DNA of 64,000 bases from Chamaecrista fasciculata (taxonomy: Eukaryota > Streptophyta > Magnoliopsida > Fabales > Fabaceae). Position 1 is the first letter of the stretch; every line of letters begins with the position of its first letter. The stretch covers positions 83,554 through 147,553 of the forward strand of contig QANZ01022607.1 of NCBI GenBank assembly GCA_003254925.1, written 5' to 3'. The notes beneath the pieces were generated by a model. That model saw only the letters and a program-made list of their open reading frames with translations. It searched no databases and was not told where the DNA came from. Positions 30,868-42,977 of this stretch are shown here, one piece after another. The position numbers and the translations under genes were made by a program.

Positions 30868-31249
30868 TAAAGTTATCTGGTAATCATTTTTATTTTACTG
30901 TGTAGAATGCAGCAATGAACATATATATCATATAATCACAACAACGTGGCCTAGTAATTTTTTTCATTTTTGTCTCTTAACCAAGAGGTAGGAATGACAG
31001 TCTATATGAGTATTCAAGGTAATCATTTGAATCCACCAATAAAAAAATTCGGTATCCATCGAATATTGGGTATCAAATATGGTACAAATAATAAAAAATA
31101 AAAAATTATTGAATATCATCAGATAGATATGGATATTGTTTTCAACAACTCAATATCTATCTGAAATGAACGAATTATGTTCAGGTATTTGATATTCGTC
31201 TGAAATGAATTGATAGTTAAGGTATCCAATATTTGATAACTTATAATAT

Positions 31250-31866
31250 AAGGGCTTGATTGGGAGGATGGTTTGGGAGTGGTGTGGGGTGGTTTAGGGG
31301 TATAAACTATTGATTGGGAGTTTAAGTAGTAAATGAGGTGGGGTGGGTTAGGATGGTTTGCAAACCATCCTAAACCTCTCAAATGCTCACTTTTCCAAAC
31401 CCCCCAAATCGAGAGGTTTGGGATGGTTTGAAACCTTAACAACTTTTATTTCCTATTTTAACCTCATTATACTTTCAGATATATATAATATCTTCTTATC
31501 AAGTATTCAACTTAATTATCTCTTCCTCTTTATGAGATTCTGCAGCAATTTCTCTTCTAAAAAAGATAGTCTACTTCAATTCAATATTATTTTTTTATTA
31601 GGTAATCTTGAATAATTTTTTAATTAGTAACAATATGTAGATTTTTGTTGGACTATTGAAAAAAAATAAGCAAATCAAATATTGATATAAATGACAAAAT
31701 TTACGAGGGAATTATTGAGAACTTCAAATTTCAACTCACCACATCCCATTAGTGATATTGCAATATTCAATCAGTGGGGAATGGTTTACCATTATTTTTT
31801 TTATTAAACTCTCAATCAGTGGTATGGTTTATCTAACTCACCCCACCCTACCTCATTAATAACCAC
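31250..31866. mobile_element. MITE-like inverted repeat, cut by an assembly join
   Basis: 'attgggagtttaagtag' with 'aaatgaggtggggtgggtta' near 31311-31350 is inverted near 31806-31866 ('attaaactctcaatcag', 'ctcaccccaccctacctcat'). The outer left sequence 'gggcttgattgggagg' resembles hAT/Harbinger-type ends. The right end runs into the n at 31867, so neither boundary nor family is certain. Confidence 0.4.
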
Positions 31867-31867
31867 N

Positions 31868-32444
31868 GGGAGTGGAAGTGGAAGTGGAAGCTCGTCTTTA
31901 GGATTGTACGGCAATAATAAAAGGCAGAGGGGCAAATATGGGAAATTTATGGGAGGGTTTGGGTTTGAGGATGAGGAAGACGACGTGGTTTCAAGAGTGG
32001 TGCCGCCGGTGACGGTGGTGGTGGAGGGCCGTTCAATCTGCCACCGCATCAGCCTCCATAACCACGGCAGCTATCAAAGTCTCGCCAAAGCCCTCCGACA
32101 GATGTTGGTGGATGATAATGATGATGATGATGATCATAATGATGATGCCATTCTTGATCTCTCCAATGCCATTCCAGGTCATCTTATTGCTTATGAGGAC
32201 TTGGAGAATGATCTTCTTCTTGCCGGTGACCTTAATTGGAAGTACGTACTTAATTATATATATATATTACACCCTCTACTTCAATTTATTTCTCTAAAGT
32301 ATTTCGTGTAGTCAATATATAATGATTTTGATTTATATATGTGTTTTTGAATTTCAATATATCAGGGATTTTGTACGTGTGGCGAAGAGAATTCGGATAC
32401 TTCCAGCCAAGGGGAACTCAAACAAGGGTACAAGAGCCACATGA
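31868..32444 (+). CDS. IAA33: Aux/IAA protein of the IAA33 type, 5' end missing at an assembly join
   Basis: Two exons, 31868-32241 and 32366-32444, are split inside a Lys codon. The frame is open back to the n at 31867 (Gly-Ser repeat, then LYGNNKRQRGKYGKF), with no ATG before it, so the N terminus is missing. Visible: VVEGRSICHRISL, SYQSLAKALRQMLVD, an Asp/Asn/His-rich insert, LSNAIPGHLIAYEDLENDLL, LAGDLNWKDFVRVAKRIRIL. Together these are the C-terminal PB1 domain (domains III and IV) that pairs with ARFs and other Aux/IAAs. No degron-type GWPPV is present in what can be seen. That fits IAA33, which I recall as a non-canonical, auxin-insensitive member. It would act in the nucleus as a transcriptional regulator. 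Confidence 0.85.
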
Positions 32445-32737
32445 TGATGATCATCGATATTATTGTTTAGGTGAAGATATTAATTAAAGAAAAATGTTTG
32501 TGGACAATTTATGTCAAATACTTATGTGTTAATTTGAGATGGGATGGAATGAGCGATACTGCTATACTATGAAGGGAAGTTATTTTAATGAGTTACGTTC
32601 ATGTAATTGCAAGTATGTGTAAAGGCTCTGCCGTCTGGTCATTTCAATAAATTAAAGGACATTATTTTCCCCCAGTTTTGCAGATTTTGCTGCTCAGGTT
32701 TTGAATGTGTAATTCTAATTCTATTCTTGAATTCACA

Positions 32738-33102
32738 TTTTTTTTTTTTTGGCTTCCAGACCCTGTTACCGGGGCTACCTAATCTGATTTAAAGCTCATT
32801 AACAGTTTTGAATTAAAAAAAAAAAAAGATTAGTATGGTTTCTATGAGATATTATGATACCCGATATTCTAATACCGTTACTCTGCTCAAACACCGACTT
32901 AGGCTTCGAAGGCTCATCTGGGGACTCAACCCCATTTGAGTGTCTTGTGCAAGATTCTGGAGCACGATCAGGGAGCAAGACGGAACATTATCAGGGACCA
33001 ATTTGAAAAGTGATAGAAATATATAAAACTAATCTGAAACAAATAAAATATAAGTGACCAATTTGAAGTTTTAGCCTTCTTTTTTAAAAGTATGTTGAAG
33101 TC
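32738..33102. repeat. 365-bp exact duplicate of 34681-35045 (probable assembly artefact)
   Basis: Begins with 13 T then 'ggcttccagaccctgttacc' and ends at the n at 33103. The same bases follow the N gap at 34681-35045 and continue there into unique sequence. This is the 3' flank of the IAA33 gene. Confidence 0.85.
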
Positions 33103-33103
33103 N

Positions 33104-33967
33104 TATAAAAAAAAAATATAGGGCTAAAATGAAGTGAAATAAATATATAAATTGTAATGGTGATAGATAGATATTAAAGAGGCCAATGAGACTTGGCTCA
33201 TTTGGTCACCTTCTGACAATTACATTGCTTGATTTCAATTTCTGGTGATACCTTATTTAATAAATTATCAGTAAGTACTTCTATAAGTACTCTTTCGAAC
33301 CTTTCCCTAATTAATTATGGCCTGGGGCGCGATCCCCATGATTAAAAAGGGGAAATTAAACGCAGGGAAGTGTTGGATCGGCTAATGCGGCGGCCTCGTC
33401 TCTACACACGTACAGCTAACTAGCTCATGCACACATCAATTTTCAAGATTGTTTCAAGCCCCTGCCTGCCCATACTTTTCTTATACATATATAATTGCAA
33501 TGAATTATAATTATAATTATAGTTACAATTTTCCTGTAAAAATACACCTACCTTGTTTAACGCTTGTTTCTTTTTCTTGAAGCATTCATTTTAAGACCAT
33601 TCCCATACAAATTGTATTCTTGAAGTGTGCATATTAATATATATAACTAGTCTCTACCAAAAAGCAAACACTCTTAAATTTAGGATTCAGAAATATATAT
33701 AGAAACATGTATCCATCTTTTGCACTCGCAAGCAAACATACCCCTCCTCTCTTCTTCCACACCTTAGTCCCTTACCCCCACAATACTACCTATTTGTCAC
33801 TTCCCTTATTTATGATTAATTAATATTCTTCTCTCCCCCTCTCTCTCTTAATTAACATACTCTCTTGTCAAATTTAACTTCATCAATTCAAAACAGAACA
33901 TCAAGGATATATATTTATATATATAGGTTACGTATTTTCACATACACTCCCTCTCTTTTTTTTTTTG
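33104..33967 (+). promoter_or_regulatory. misplaced contig, probable promoter and leader upstream of IAA33
   Basis: Contains a CT-rich leader-like tract (33770-33860 and 33947-33966) on the plus strand and ends at the 713-N gap. Because 34681 onward repeats the sequence downstream of IAA33, the gap should hold the 870 bp at 31868-32737. That would place this segment just 5' of the IAA33 frame. Inference from overlap only; no motif proves it. Confidence 0.45.
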
Positions 33968-34680
33968 NNNNNNNNNNNNNNNNNNNNNNNNNNNNNNNNN
34001 NNNNNNNNNNNNNNNNNNNNNNNNNNNNNNNNNNNNNNNNNNNNNNNNNNNNNNNNNNNNNNNNNNNNNNNNNNNNNNNNNNNNNNNNNNNNNNNNNNNN
34101 NNNNNNNNNNNNNNNNNNNNNNNNNNNNNNNNNNNNNNNNNNNNNNNNNNNNNNNNNNNNNNNNNNNNNNNNNNNNNNNNNNNNNNNNNNNNNNNNNNNN
34201 NNNNNNNNNNNNNNNNNNNNNNNNNNNNNNNNNNNNNNNNNNNNNNNNNNNNNNNNNNNNNNNNNNNNNNNNNNNNNNNNNNNNNNNNNNNNNNNNNNNN
34301 NNNNNNNNNNNNNNNNNNNNNNNNNNNNNNNNNNNNNNNNNNNNNNNNNNNNNNNNNNNNNNNNNNNNNNNNNNNNNNNNNNNNNNNNNNNNNNNNNNNN
34401 NNNNNNNNNNNNNNNNNNNNNNNNNNNNNNNNNNNNNNNNNNNNNNNNNNNNNNNNNNNNNNNNNNNNNNNNNNNNNNNNNNNNNNNNNNNNNNNNNNNN
34501 NNNNNNNNNNNNNNNNNNNNNNNNNNNNNNNNNNNNNNNNNNNNNNNNNNNNNNNNNNNNNNNNNNNNNNNNNNNNNNNNNNNNNNNNNNNNNNNNNNNN
34601 NNNNNNNNNNNNNNNNNNNNNNNNNNNNNNNNNNNNNNNNNNNNNNNNNNNNNNNNNNNNNNNNNNNNNNNNNNNNNNNN
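33968..34680. other. assembly gap, 713 N
   Basis: Undetermined bases. Open reading frames across it are meaningless. Confidence 1.
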
Positions 34681-35045
34681 TTTTTTTTTTTTTGGCTTCC
34701 AGACCCTGTTACCGGGGCTACCTAATCTGATTTAAAGCTCATTAACAGTTTTGAATTAAAAAAAAAAAAAGATTAGTATGGTTTCTATGAGATATTATGA
34801 TACCCGATATTCTAATACCGTTACTCTGCTCAAACACCGACTTAGGCTTCGAAGGCTCATCTGGGGACTCAACCCCATTTGAGTGTCTTGTGCAAGATTC
34901 TGGAGCACGATCAGGGAGCAAGACGGAACATTATCAGGGACCAATTTGAAAAGTGATAGAAATATATAAAACTAATCTGAAACAAATAAAATATAAGTGA
35001 CCAATTTGAAGTTTTAGCCTTCTTTTTTAAAAGTATGTTGAAGTC

Positions 35046-35944
35046 GAAATTCTTTTCATATACTTTAATTTGCGTTGTTAACTGCATCACAGCTCGTAAG
35101 TAACTTGGCGTAACAATATAGAGTTTGGGAATTAAGAAGATGAGGAAAGTGGACACTGCAAACAGATTGACAGTTAAGTTAAATTTACTAAAACTCTGAA
35201 ACTTCTGCCATTCTAGGAATCACAAATACACATATACTGGACACGAATATAGACATATATACTTATCTATATACACACACAACGAGAAAAGAAAAAAAAA
35301 AACTTGAGAAGATTTTAATTTGGGTGAGTGAGAAAATTGCATCATATTTAATGCAACTGTCTGATACATAATGAATATGGACATGTCTTCCTCTATAATC
35401 CCTTAATGGATAGGTTCCAACTTATCCAGTAAACACAAAGATATAGATGCCATTTAAATCTCCCATCTCTACAAGTAAAGGAAAATAAGAAGATGAGATT
35501 GTTTAATCATTCTTTCAACCCTGCAGAAATAGTAATATTTAATTAAGGATGAAATATTATGGGCGTATCATATACATATATATATCAGGGGATGGAAAAT
35601 GGTGTAACCCCAGTGCAGTTTCGTTAGGATCAGTAGAATAGCCTGCTTAATTAGTTAATTTATTAAAGTAACTTCAATGTCTTGTGTCTAAAAAGATAGC
35701 TTTTTGTTATGCATTGAACTGTACCTTTTAATTTATTGATGTAGGGACCAACCCTAGCAACTAGTAAGTAGGGTAGCTACGTGCTGCAATAACTAATTAC
35801 GATTCAAGAGTTTAAGACAGAAGCCTTATATAATTAAGGTGACTTAATAACTAACTCAATTAAAAAACACTAATTTAATTTGGCATTGAATTGAAACTTG
35901 TCAATTGACAATTAAATACAGTTTATAATGAAAATGAAGTGATA
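35046..35944. other. intergenic DNA
   Basis: Unique AT-rich sequence following the duplicated segment; no feature recognised. Confidence 0.4.
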
Positions 35945-36244
35945 TGAGTAAACTACTAAATTGGTCCCTGGATTATTGACTCGCTGACAGATTGGTCCCC
36001 GAATTTAGGAAATTGACAAATAGGTCCCCGAATTTTTCTAACGAGTCAAATAGGTCCCCGAATTTTTCTAATGTTTGTCAAATAGGTCCTTCTGTTCGGG
36101 GACCTATTTGACTAACGTTAGAAAAATTTGGGGACCTATTTGACTTGTTAGAAAAATTCGGGGACCTATTTGTCAATTTCCTAAATTCGGGGACCAATCT
36201 GTCAGCGAGCCAATAATCCAAGGACCAATTTGGTAGTTTACTCA
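35945..36244. mobile_element. 300-bp foldback MITE
   Basis: Nearly the whole element is palindromic. Arms 'tgagtaaactactaaattgg' and reverse complement contain alternating units 'caaataggtccccgaatttt'. No clear target duplication, so the superfamily is open; its design resembles Mutator MITE families A and B. Confidence 0.75.
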
Positions 36245-36295
36245 ATATATAAACTTGCATAGAAATTTCAAAAAGTAAATTATAAAAAAAAATAA

Positions 36296-36875
36296 GGCAA
36301 AACACCCTTTCATGCCCCTAACGTTTGCGGTGATTTTCAGTTATGCCCCTAACGTTTCATTTGTGTCAGTTGTGCCCCCAATGTGAAACGTTAGTTTCGA
36401 TTATGCCCCCAATTTCAATCATCAACAAAAAAAAAAACACCATTTTCGCACGATTTGAGCTCGGTTTTGATCAGATTTCATATGAGTTTTAATTTTCGGA
36501 CATCACAAACTTGATTCCTTGGATCGATTTCAAATATTAAGCTCAAAATAGCCCCAAATCCGAAGAAAATCGGACCCATTGAACCCTAAAAAGGACCAAA
36601 ACAAAATGCAGCAAAACGAAGCATTTTTCTTAAAAATTTCATGTGCAAAATGATCCTTAGGAGCCGAAAATAAGTACCCATAAACTCATTTGTCAAAACA
36701 AACTGAAACAAACACGGATCGAAGCTCAAAAGTTCCAAAAAACGGTACACTAACGAGGGTGGGGGCATAATTAAAACTAACGTTTCACATTGGGGGCACA
36801 ACTGACACAAATGAAACGTTAGGGGCATAACTGAAAATCACCGCAAACGTTAGGGGCACGAAAGGGTGTTTTGCC
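36296..36875. mobile_element. Mutator-like MITE (family C), 580 bp
   Basis: Inverted ends ggcaaaacaccctttcatgc and reverse complement, with repeated 'cccctaacgttt' units over about 110 bp per arm. A-rich flanks (aaaaaaata at both sides, with one extra a on the left) are compatible with a 9-bp duplication but too simple to prove it. No coding capacity. Confidence 0.7.
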
Positions 36876-37591
36876 AAAAAAATAAAATAAAATTCATAAC
36901 AACAGTTTGGTTAATTCAGGATAACTAAAAAAATAACTTACCAACTTTTGCCTAGCTAGCGGCCTTAATTAAGCATTTATAAGCACTTCTTCAACAAGTT
37001 CCGATTTCAATTTTAGGGAAAGTATAAACTATAAAAGTATCACATGATTTTATAGTATATTAATTTAAACATTTATAAAATAATCACAATTGATCTGAGT
37101 TGATAAGTTTTTTAGAAGTAGGAATAAAGCCACGTAATTATGCACTACAGTTTCTTGTGATCCAGAGAAATGTTGGCTTATATATGTCGAATATGCATGT
37201 CTGTCGATAAAGTGACAATTTCCCCAGTATTATCAAGCGATTGTTCATAATCCTTCTTACATCGACCATTACCAATAAATACCACATTGAAATTCCGAAA
37301 AGAGTGTCAAATAATATTTATTTATTGGTACATGCGATCATAAACCATAGCAGCAAGTCTAGACTCTAGAGTTGCTGAAATTGATCTATCAATAATTTAA
37401 TCATGTTCAGTGCCGTGAAAGAAACATGCTAATAATAAATTAAGGACTCTTAGTTCCAAGAATATTCAGGCATACCAATCTAAAGGACACCCGATCATTT
37501 GTCATCAATTAATTTAGCTTTGAAAATGCAGTTTTCTCTCAGCAGCAAAATGTGGCACAGAGAAATGGAGACCAAAGTTGAGTTTCAACTT
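36876..37591. other. intergenic DNA and 3' UTR of the GPP-like gene
   Basis: AT-rich; the end next to 37592 is the likely 3' UTR of the minus-strand phosphatase. Nothing else seen. Confidence 0.4.
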
Positions 37592-40500
37592 TCAACTATC
37601 TTCAAATGGAGGCAAACCCCACTCACTAGGGTTGAAATCCGACAATGAGTTCAAAACTTGGTCTGCTGCATCATGAAAGGATTTGTCCAGCCTTGGATCT
37701 GGAACCATAACAACAAACCTGTACGGCATGTATATGTAATTAAGAAGATTTAACACCATGAACATCAAGAGCTTAAAAAAAAAAAAATAACTTCCAATAT
37801 GAGACAATAATAATTAAAGAGGGCGGTGTTCGCATCATATTCAACTGATGAATGTTTTTCTGATAAATGACTTTAGTATGGTGATTATAGCATAAATTAA
37901 AAAAGAACCTTTGAGCTACAAATTAATTAAGAGGTGCTCACTCACAAAGGTGATTATAGCATAAATTAAAAAAGAACCTTTAGTATGGTGATTATAGCAT
38001 AAATTACAAAGGTAATCATACTCACTTTCTCATCAAAACTAACACATTTAGACCAACTACATGCAGAAAATTAATGGAAACTACATATGAAGATCAGATA
38101 ACTTATTAATCGCATGTTTTGACTCCTCTATTTCCCTCTAGGACTGATTTATTTTCTTTTCAACCAATATTGCTAGCTCAAAAACCAATCAGAACCCAGA
38201 AAGGGTTGTATCTGATTGCCCTCCATTCACTGTACATTCTGACAAAATTAACAATATGTATTATGTAACGATCCAATTTAACATTCTTGATTCATTTTTG
38301 CCTTATCTGACCATTCCTATGCCTTTTAATCAGTCACTAGCGTACAAAAGACTATCAAGAAAATAAATCAGCCATGCAACTAAAAGTTCAATTTTCCCAC
38401 CTCGAAACATTCAAAACTTGACCAATTATCTTGTTGGCACAGGGTATACTTTACACACCATGCAACTAATAATGGAGGTTCATGCATTGGCTATAGAAAA
38501 AATAACTTAAGTTGACAAGAAACTGAAAGATCTAGCCGCTAGCATTAGCATATTTAGCCTTCTAGTCATTCCAAAAAAACTTTGGATGATGATGGAAAAT
38601 ATAATATGCTACCACTGCATCAAAGTATCATAAAATCCACTTACATTCCAGCATTTTTAGCTGCAAGGACTCCTGAGGGCGCATCTTCAAAAACAAGAGC
38701 TTTACTGGGATCTATTGGTCCACCCTGTTGATCATTAACTCACTATCAACTACAAGATCGTAGTACATGATTTATAATTTAACAAACCAGCTTCAAAACA
38801 AAATAATTAGTAAAATTAACCTAAATCTGAATTCAAAGTAAAAAAAAATGTTTGTGTAATCCTTTAATTAACAGATAATTTGTGAACAAAGAAGCATGTG
38901 ACATTCATAACATGGGTATACCTCAAATCTTTTGGCTGCTGCTTGGAATACATCAGGAGATGGTTTGCCTTGTTTAACTTCAGGGTCATCACCAAGAACA
39001 ACATGATGCATCAAAGAAAAGAGTTCTCTGTGTTCTTGTGTTTTCAATTCAAAATGTCGCCTGTGAGATCTGCTAAAAATTAAAATATATTGTCAATATA
39101 AATTTGCTTCAAAGATTTTGCATTTTTTAAATACAAAATATGCTAAAGGACAACAAAAGCATGAAGCAAGATAAACCCTTAATTCTCCAGAAAAGGGGAA
39201 ATGGTTAAAATACGATTAAAAATAAGATGGGTGAAATGTACCCAGTGGCCAAAGCAATTGGAACTCCTTTTGCATGTAGATGTTTTAGCAAACGGCTAGC
39301 TCCTAAAGGACATCAACAATAAAAATGGGGTTAGTGTGTATGACACAGAAATTGATACGTTTATATATTCACGCTACTCAGTCCTTTACGTTTGATAACC
39401 CAGTTATATCAGTCACAAACTTACAATTTTAAGGCCATTATAATCAAATGCTTAGACTACTTAGCAGTAAATATTTCATACAATTGATGGAGATCACAAG
39501 TTTACATTTAGATATATGAGTTACAATTCAATGGCATGATTTTTATGTGACATCTACAGTGAATATACCACAAGGCCCATGCTTGCAAATAGATAACTAT
39601 TGGTTGTAAGATTTTTTATAAGGACAACAAAATTGCATTCACAATAACAAAGTGAATAGTACATTATAACAAATAGTTATTTGACTTATTTCCTATCTTG
39701 TGCCCCCAACTCCTTTCATCTACTCCTTAGTGTGATGAGAAGGAGATTGAAGATGCCTCTGCAAATAGTTGCAGTCGAACCAGGAATTCTCAACGAGATG
39801 TAAAAATCAACTCTGGGTGATGAAAAACACTTCTAAGCCTTTTCATAATTGCTTTACTGAGAGGGAACCAAATCTCAATGGCTAAAGGAGAAAATTAATT
39901 GAACAAGGGTTAGCAATCTCCATTAATTATTACCTGGCATAAGCTCACTGGTTGGAAACAATTTCCGCAGCATCTCTTCTCTTTCTTCTAGAAATTTCTC
40001 TGCACTAAGAGAATCACTGATTCCAGTCTCTTCAACGAAGACCTTAGCAGCTTCTATTGCCTTCTTTCCCATCATCTTCGCCTTCAGAGACCAATCGAAG
40101 GTTTTATTGTATCTAGCAAGTATAATTTCCTGAACTTCAGTGTAGAACTTCTCTGTGTCTAAAAAAGAAAAAAAAATGGTATATGAATTCAAATATCACC
40201 CTGGATTACAGCGTCAGTTATTACTACTACTACTCCACTAGACTATCATAAAGCAAACTTGATTGTTATCTGACAGACAGCAAAAGTATTTTGGGAAATA
40301 TATTTGCCAACACATTCTAAACCCAAAAATGACCAATCCTATGAAAGCTATTAAAGAATAAAAAGAACCCCATCACGGGCATCTTCAACATCTTTTATGA
40401 TGCTCAGAGAGCATTAGTTTTCACACCTTCCATAAGCTTTCGATGTGTTAACTCGTGAGGTTTTCATATCCTCCAAACAGTTATGTGTAAGAAAAGTTGA

Positions 40501-41219
40501 ACCAGAGCAAAGTAGAATCACATTCATGATTCTGCACGGGAAGTGGGAACTAAAAGCTGATGATTAGACAAATGACTAAGCAATCAAGTTTCCCCAAGCT
40601 CTACTAGCCTCAAAATCGGAAGTTTACAGAGATCAACTGCACGAAATAATATGCAAGGTAAATTGTATGTTTATTATTCAGATCCAAAAAAGGGTATATA
40701 TACAGCTGCATATGAGGAATGCCTCCCATGTGCCACAAAAGAGAAAATCTAACAAATTCCTACAGCTCATCATTTCTAGAAAGTCCTATAACTAACTTCC
40801 TATAAAAACCGAAAATAATAAAAGAATTATTTACATCAGATATTTACATAAAAAATCGATATATCTTATCATCAACACGCTTCTGGTAAAAAGGGTATGC
40901 ATATTTGGTTCCCCGGCCAATCGTAGGATATGAATCTATGAACATATACCCATCATTGTCTTAAAGTTTTAATGGCATAGATACTAGGGTTTCACTGTGC
41001 AGGAGCTTAGACGTAATAAAACAATAGCGGAAAATAATTTGAACAAAGCATTGATTTAGTGGAATTACCAAGCAAGAGACCATCCATGTCGAAAATGACG
41101 TGGGTGATAGGACCTCTGGCTGCGACGGTGCCGGAAAAATCGGCCATTTCGCTCTGGGTTTTGAAATTTACGGCGTCTATGCAGAGAAACGCAGATCTGC
41201 GAAAAAAGCGGAAGCTCAC
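37592..41219 (-). CDS. HAD-superfamily phosphatase, (DL)-glycerol-3-phosphatase GPP1/GPP2 type, 264 aa
   Basis: Six exons on the minus strand: 41219-41069, 40158-39934, 39302-39242, 39072-38922, 38724-38645 and 37718-37592, 795 nt in phase with stop. Motifs: FDMDGLLLD (nucleophile Asp44 and acid/base Asp46) at the exon 1-2 join, a cap domain [25 protein letters not shown] (motif II), [13 protein letters not shown] (motif III Lys), and [16 protein letters not shown] (motif IV). The C terminus is [10 protein letters not shown]. This closely follows the Arabidopsis GPP1/GPP2 pattern I recall. The 24 residues before the second Met ([13 protein letters not shown]) could be an organelle transit peptide; starting at Met25 gives a 240-aa cytosolic form. 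Intron 1 carries a Copia solo LTR here, and a second copy of exon 1 exists at 52476-52626. Confidence 0.9.
37880..38016. repeat. three copies of a 20-bp unit in the last intron of the GPP-like gene
   Basis: 'ggtgattatagcataaatta' at about 37880, 37949 and 37987, two of them followed by the same 'aaaaaagaaccttt'. Local duplication, no known role. Confidence 0.8.
40638..40871 (-). repeat. solo LTR of the Copia element in intron 1 of the GPP-like gene
   Basis: 234 bp, TGCACGAAATAAT...ATCTTATCA, flanked on both sides by the 5-bp duplication tcaac (40633-40637, 40872-40876). Identical to the LTR at 52045-52278, which is also followed by tcaac. Either a real solo LTR made by LTR recombination or a collapse of two identical LTRs. 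Confidence 0.85.
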
Positions 41220-42976
41220 TAGTTACAGTGTGTCAGAGCCTGATAGGAGACGGGACTGGAGATTCACGTTTCCGGGTATCCACACTATTTTAGTATTTTT
41301 AGTAAAACCCCTTTTCGGAATTGAGAAATTACCTTGAGTTCCTGATTGCTAGTACTTTTCTTCTGAATAAATTCATCGAGTTTTATCATAAAAATCGAAA
41401 ATATTATAAAGGAAACGTACTCATCCCACAGAGTTTTTATTCTAATTTCCAAGCACACTATTTTTAATTTAGGTCAAACTATACTTTTGGTCTATAAAAA
41501 AATTCACTTTGGTCCTTCATTATATTGTTTTCAATGTGATACTGATACATTATGTAACATTCCGTCCGAAGTAATATTAACCTGAACACCGTTAGCATTT
41601 TCGGTTGAAGATAACACCATATTTTAATTTTTTTAGATAGACTTATGGCCTGTTTGGGAACTTTTAGTTCAATCCAATCTCAACTTATGAGATAAGATGA
41701 TGTTGAAATTAAGATGAGATGAAATGATGTAGTGGTGTTTGAATGGTTTGAGAGAAAATGATGTACATTTTTATAAAAGTACATTTTTTAAAACAATAAT
41801 TCTCTCTCCAAGTCTGATTTTTCTCCTCTCTCTCTTCTCTCTCAGATTTTTCCTTTGCATCTTTGGAGGGAAAAAAATAGAGGGAAGTGAAAGATTAGCT
41901 ATCCAAACTCTTTAATCTTATTTATGAATTAACTCTTTTTTCAAAATATCTTAATTTGATATATTTATAATTTATGAAAAGAGATAAGAACGATAACATA
42001 AATTATTAAGAAAGATTTAATCTTTTTATAATTTAAGTATAGAAATGAGTAAAGACAATTTATGTTACTTTTTATTGATTCATATAGTCGATCAGCAGGT
42101 TGACAAAAAACAAAATTTGTTGTTATTGTTTACGATACTATAATGCCCTTTACATATTCAAGCAGTAAGAAATCCCCTTATTTAATGGGGCTTTAAACTA
42201 AAGAAGTTAAATGGAAAACAAATATATATATGAGCTATTTATGAGCCAACAAAATGTTTAAGAAGCTAAATCCATTTCTCCTCTCCTCTTCACCATACCA
42301 CCTTGATGAAATTTAAAACCTTTTCAATTTTTAAGGGATCTCTTCCATACTCAGACACGGAGGAGATTTTTAAGTGGCTAAAGTTTCTAAACTAGTCTTC
42401 ATTTAAGCCAAACACTGAAACTGATGAGGTTGGACTCAATAGTGCATAATGTGGCATGCCTTTTGGAAAATTGTGAGGCATTGATAATCAATTTTCAGAA
42501 ACTTCATAGCTAGTTTATAGGCTTACCAACTTGAAGGATCTCCTCCCTTCAAACACGGGACACCGGGGAAGAGCACCATTACCACTCATCCATTACTTGC
42601 TTGTTAATCTTACAATACTTTATGATGGATCATGTTTAGCCCATGACACGTACATAACTAGTTCAATATTAACAATGATTAATGATTGATTACATGCAAT
42701 CATATTCAATGAGAATGTATTATATGAAGCACGTCCGATCCTCAGTGGTATGAGAATGGTTCCTATGAGAAATAGGCGTTTTTGTGTTGCTTATTTTGGA
42801 CAAGATAATGAAGTAGTGTATCTATTAAGAATGTACATGGGCCAAATCAAGTTGGGTTTTGTTTGGGATCAAGACCGGATACCTAAAGTGAATACAAGGT
42901 TGGGTTGGGTTAGTAATTGACTGGGCCAAATCATTCTTTTATGAATTTATTTTTTTTTTTTAAAAATCTTATATAA
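41220..42976. promoter_or_regulatory. 5' flank of the GPP-like gene (first copy)
   Basis: Upstream of exon 1 on the minus strand. 'ggcctgtttgggaactttta' at 41648-41667 resembles a hAT/Harbinger-type end, but no partner arm was found. No gene seen. The same sequence recurs at 52627-54383. Confidence 0.45.
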
Positions 42977-42977
42977 N

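Larger units (their letters stand above)
40638..42976. repeat. 2339-bp exact duplicate of 52045-54383
   Basis: Contains the Copia LTR, exon 1 of the GPP-like gene, its promoter and about 1.7 kb of upstream DNA. It breaks off at the single n at 42977, whereas the copy at 54383 continues. No difference was noticed between the copies, which suggests redundant contigs or alleles. Confidence 0.9.

Noticed and set aside
33865..34735. long open frames of 256-286 codons
   Set aside because: They consist almost entirely of N and have no coding content.
41059..41337. 92-codon plus-strand frame (and twin at 52466-52744)
   Set aside because: Antisense to exon 1 of the phosphatase gene.
41648..41667. 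hAT/Harbinger-type terminus 'ggcctgtttgggaactttta'
   Set aside because: No matching inverted end was found nearby, so no element is claimed.
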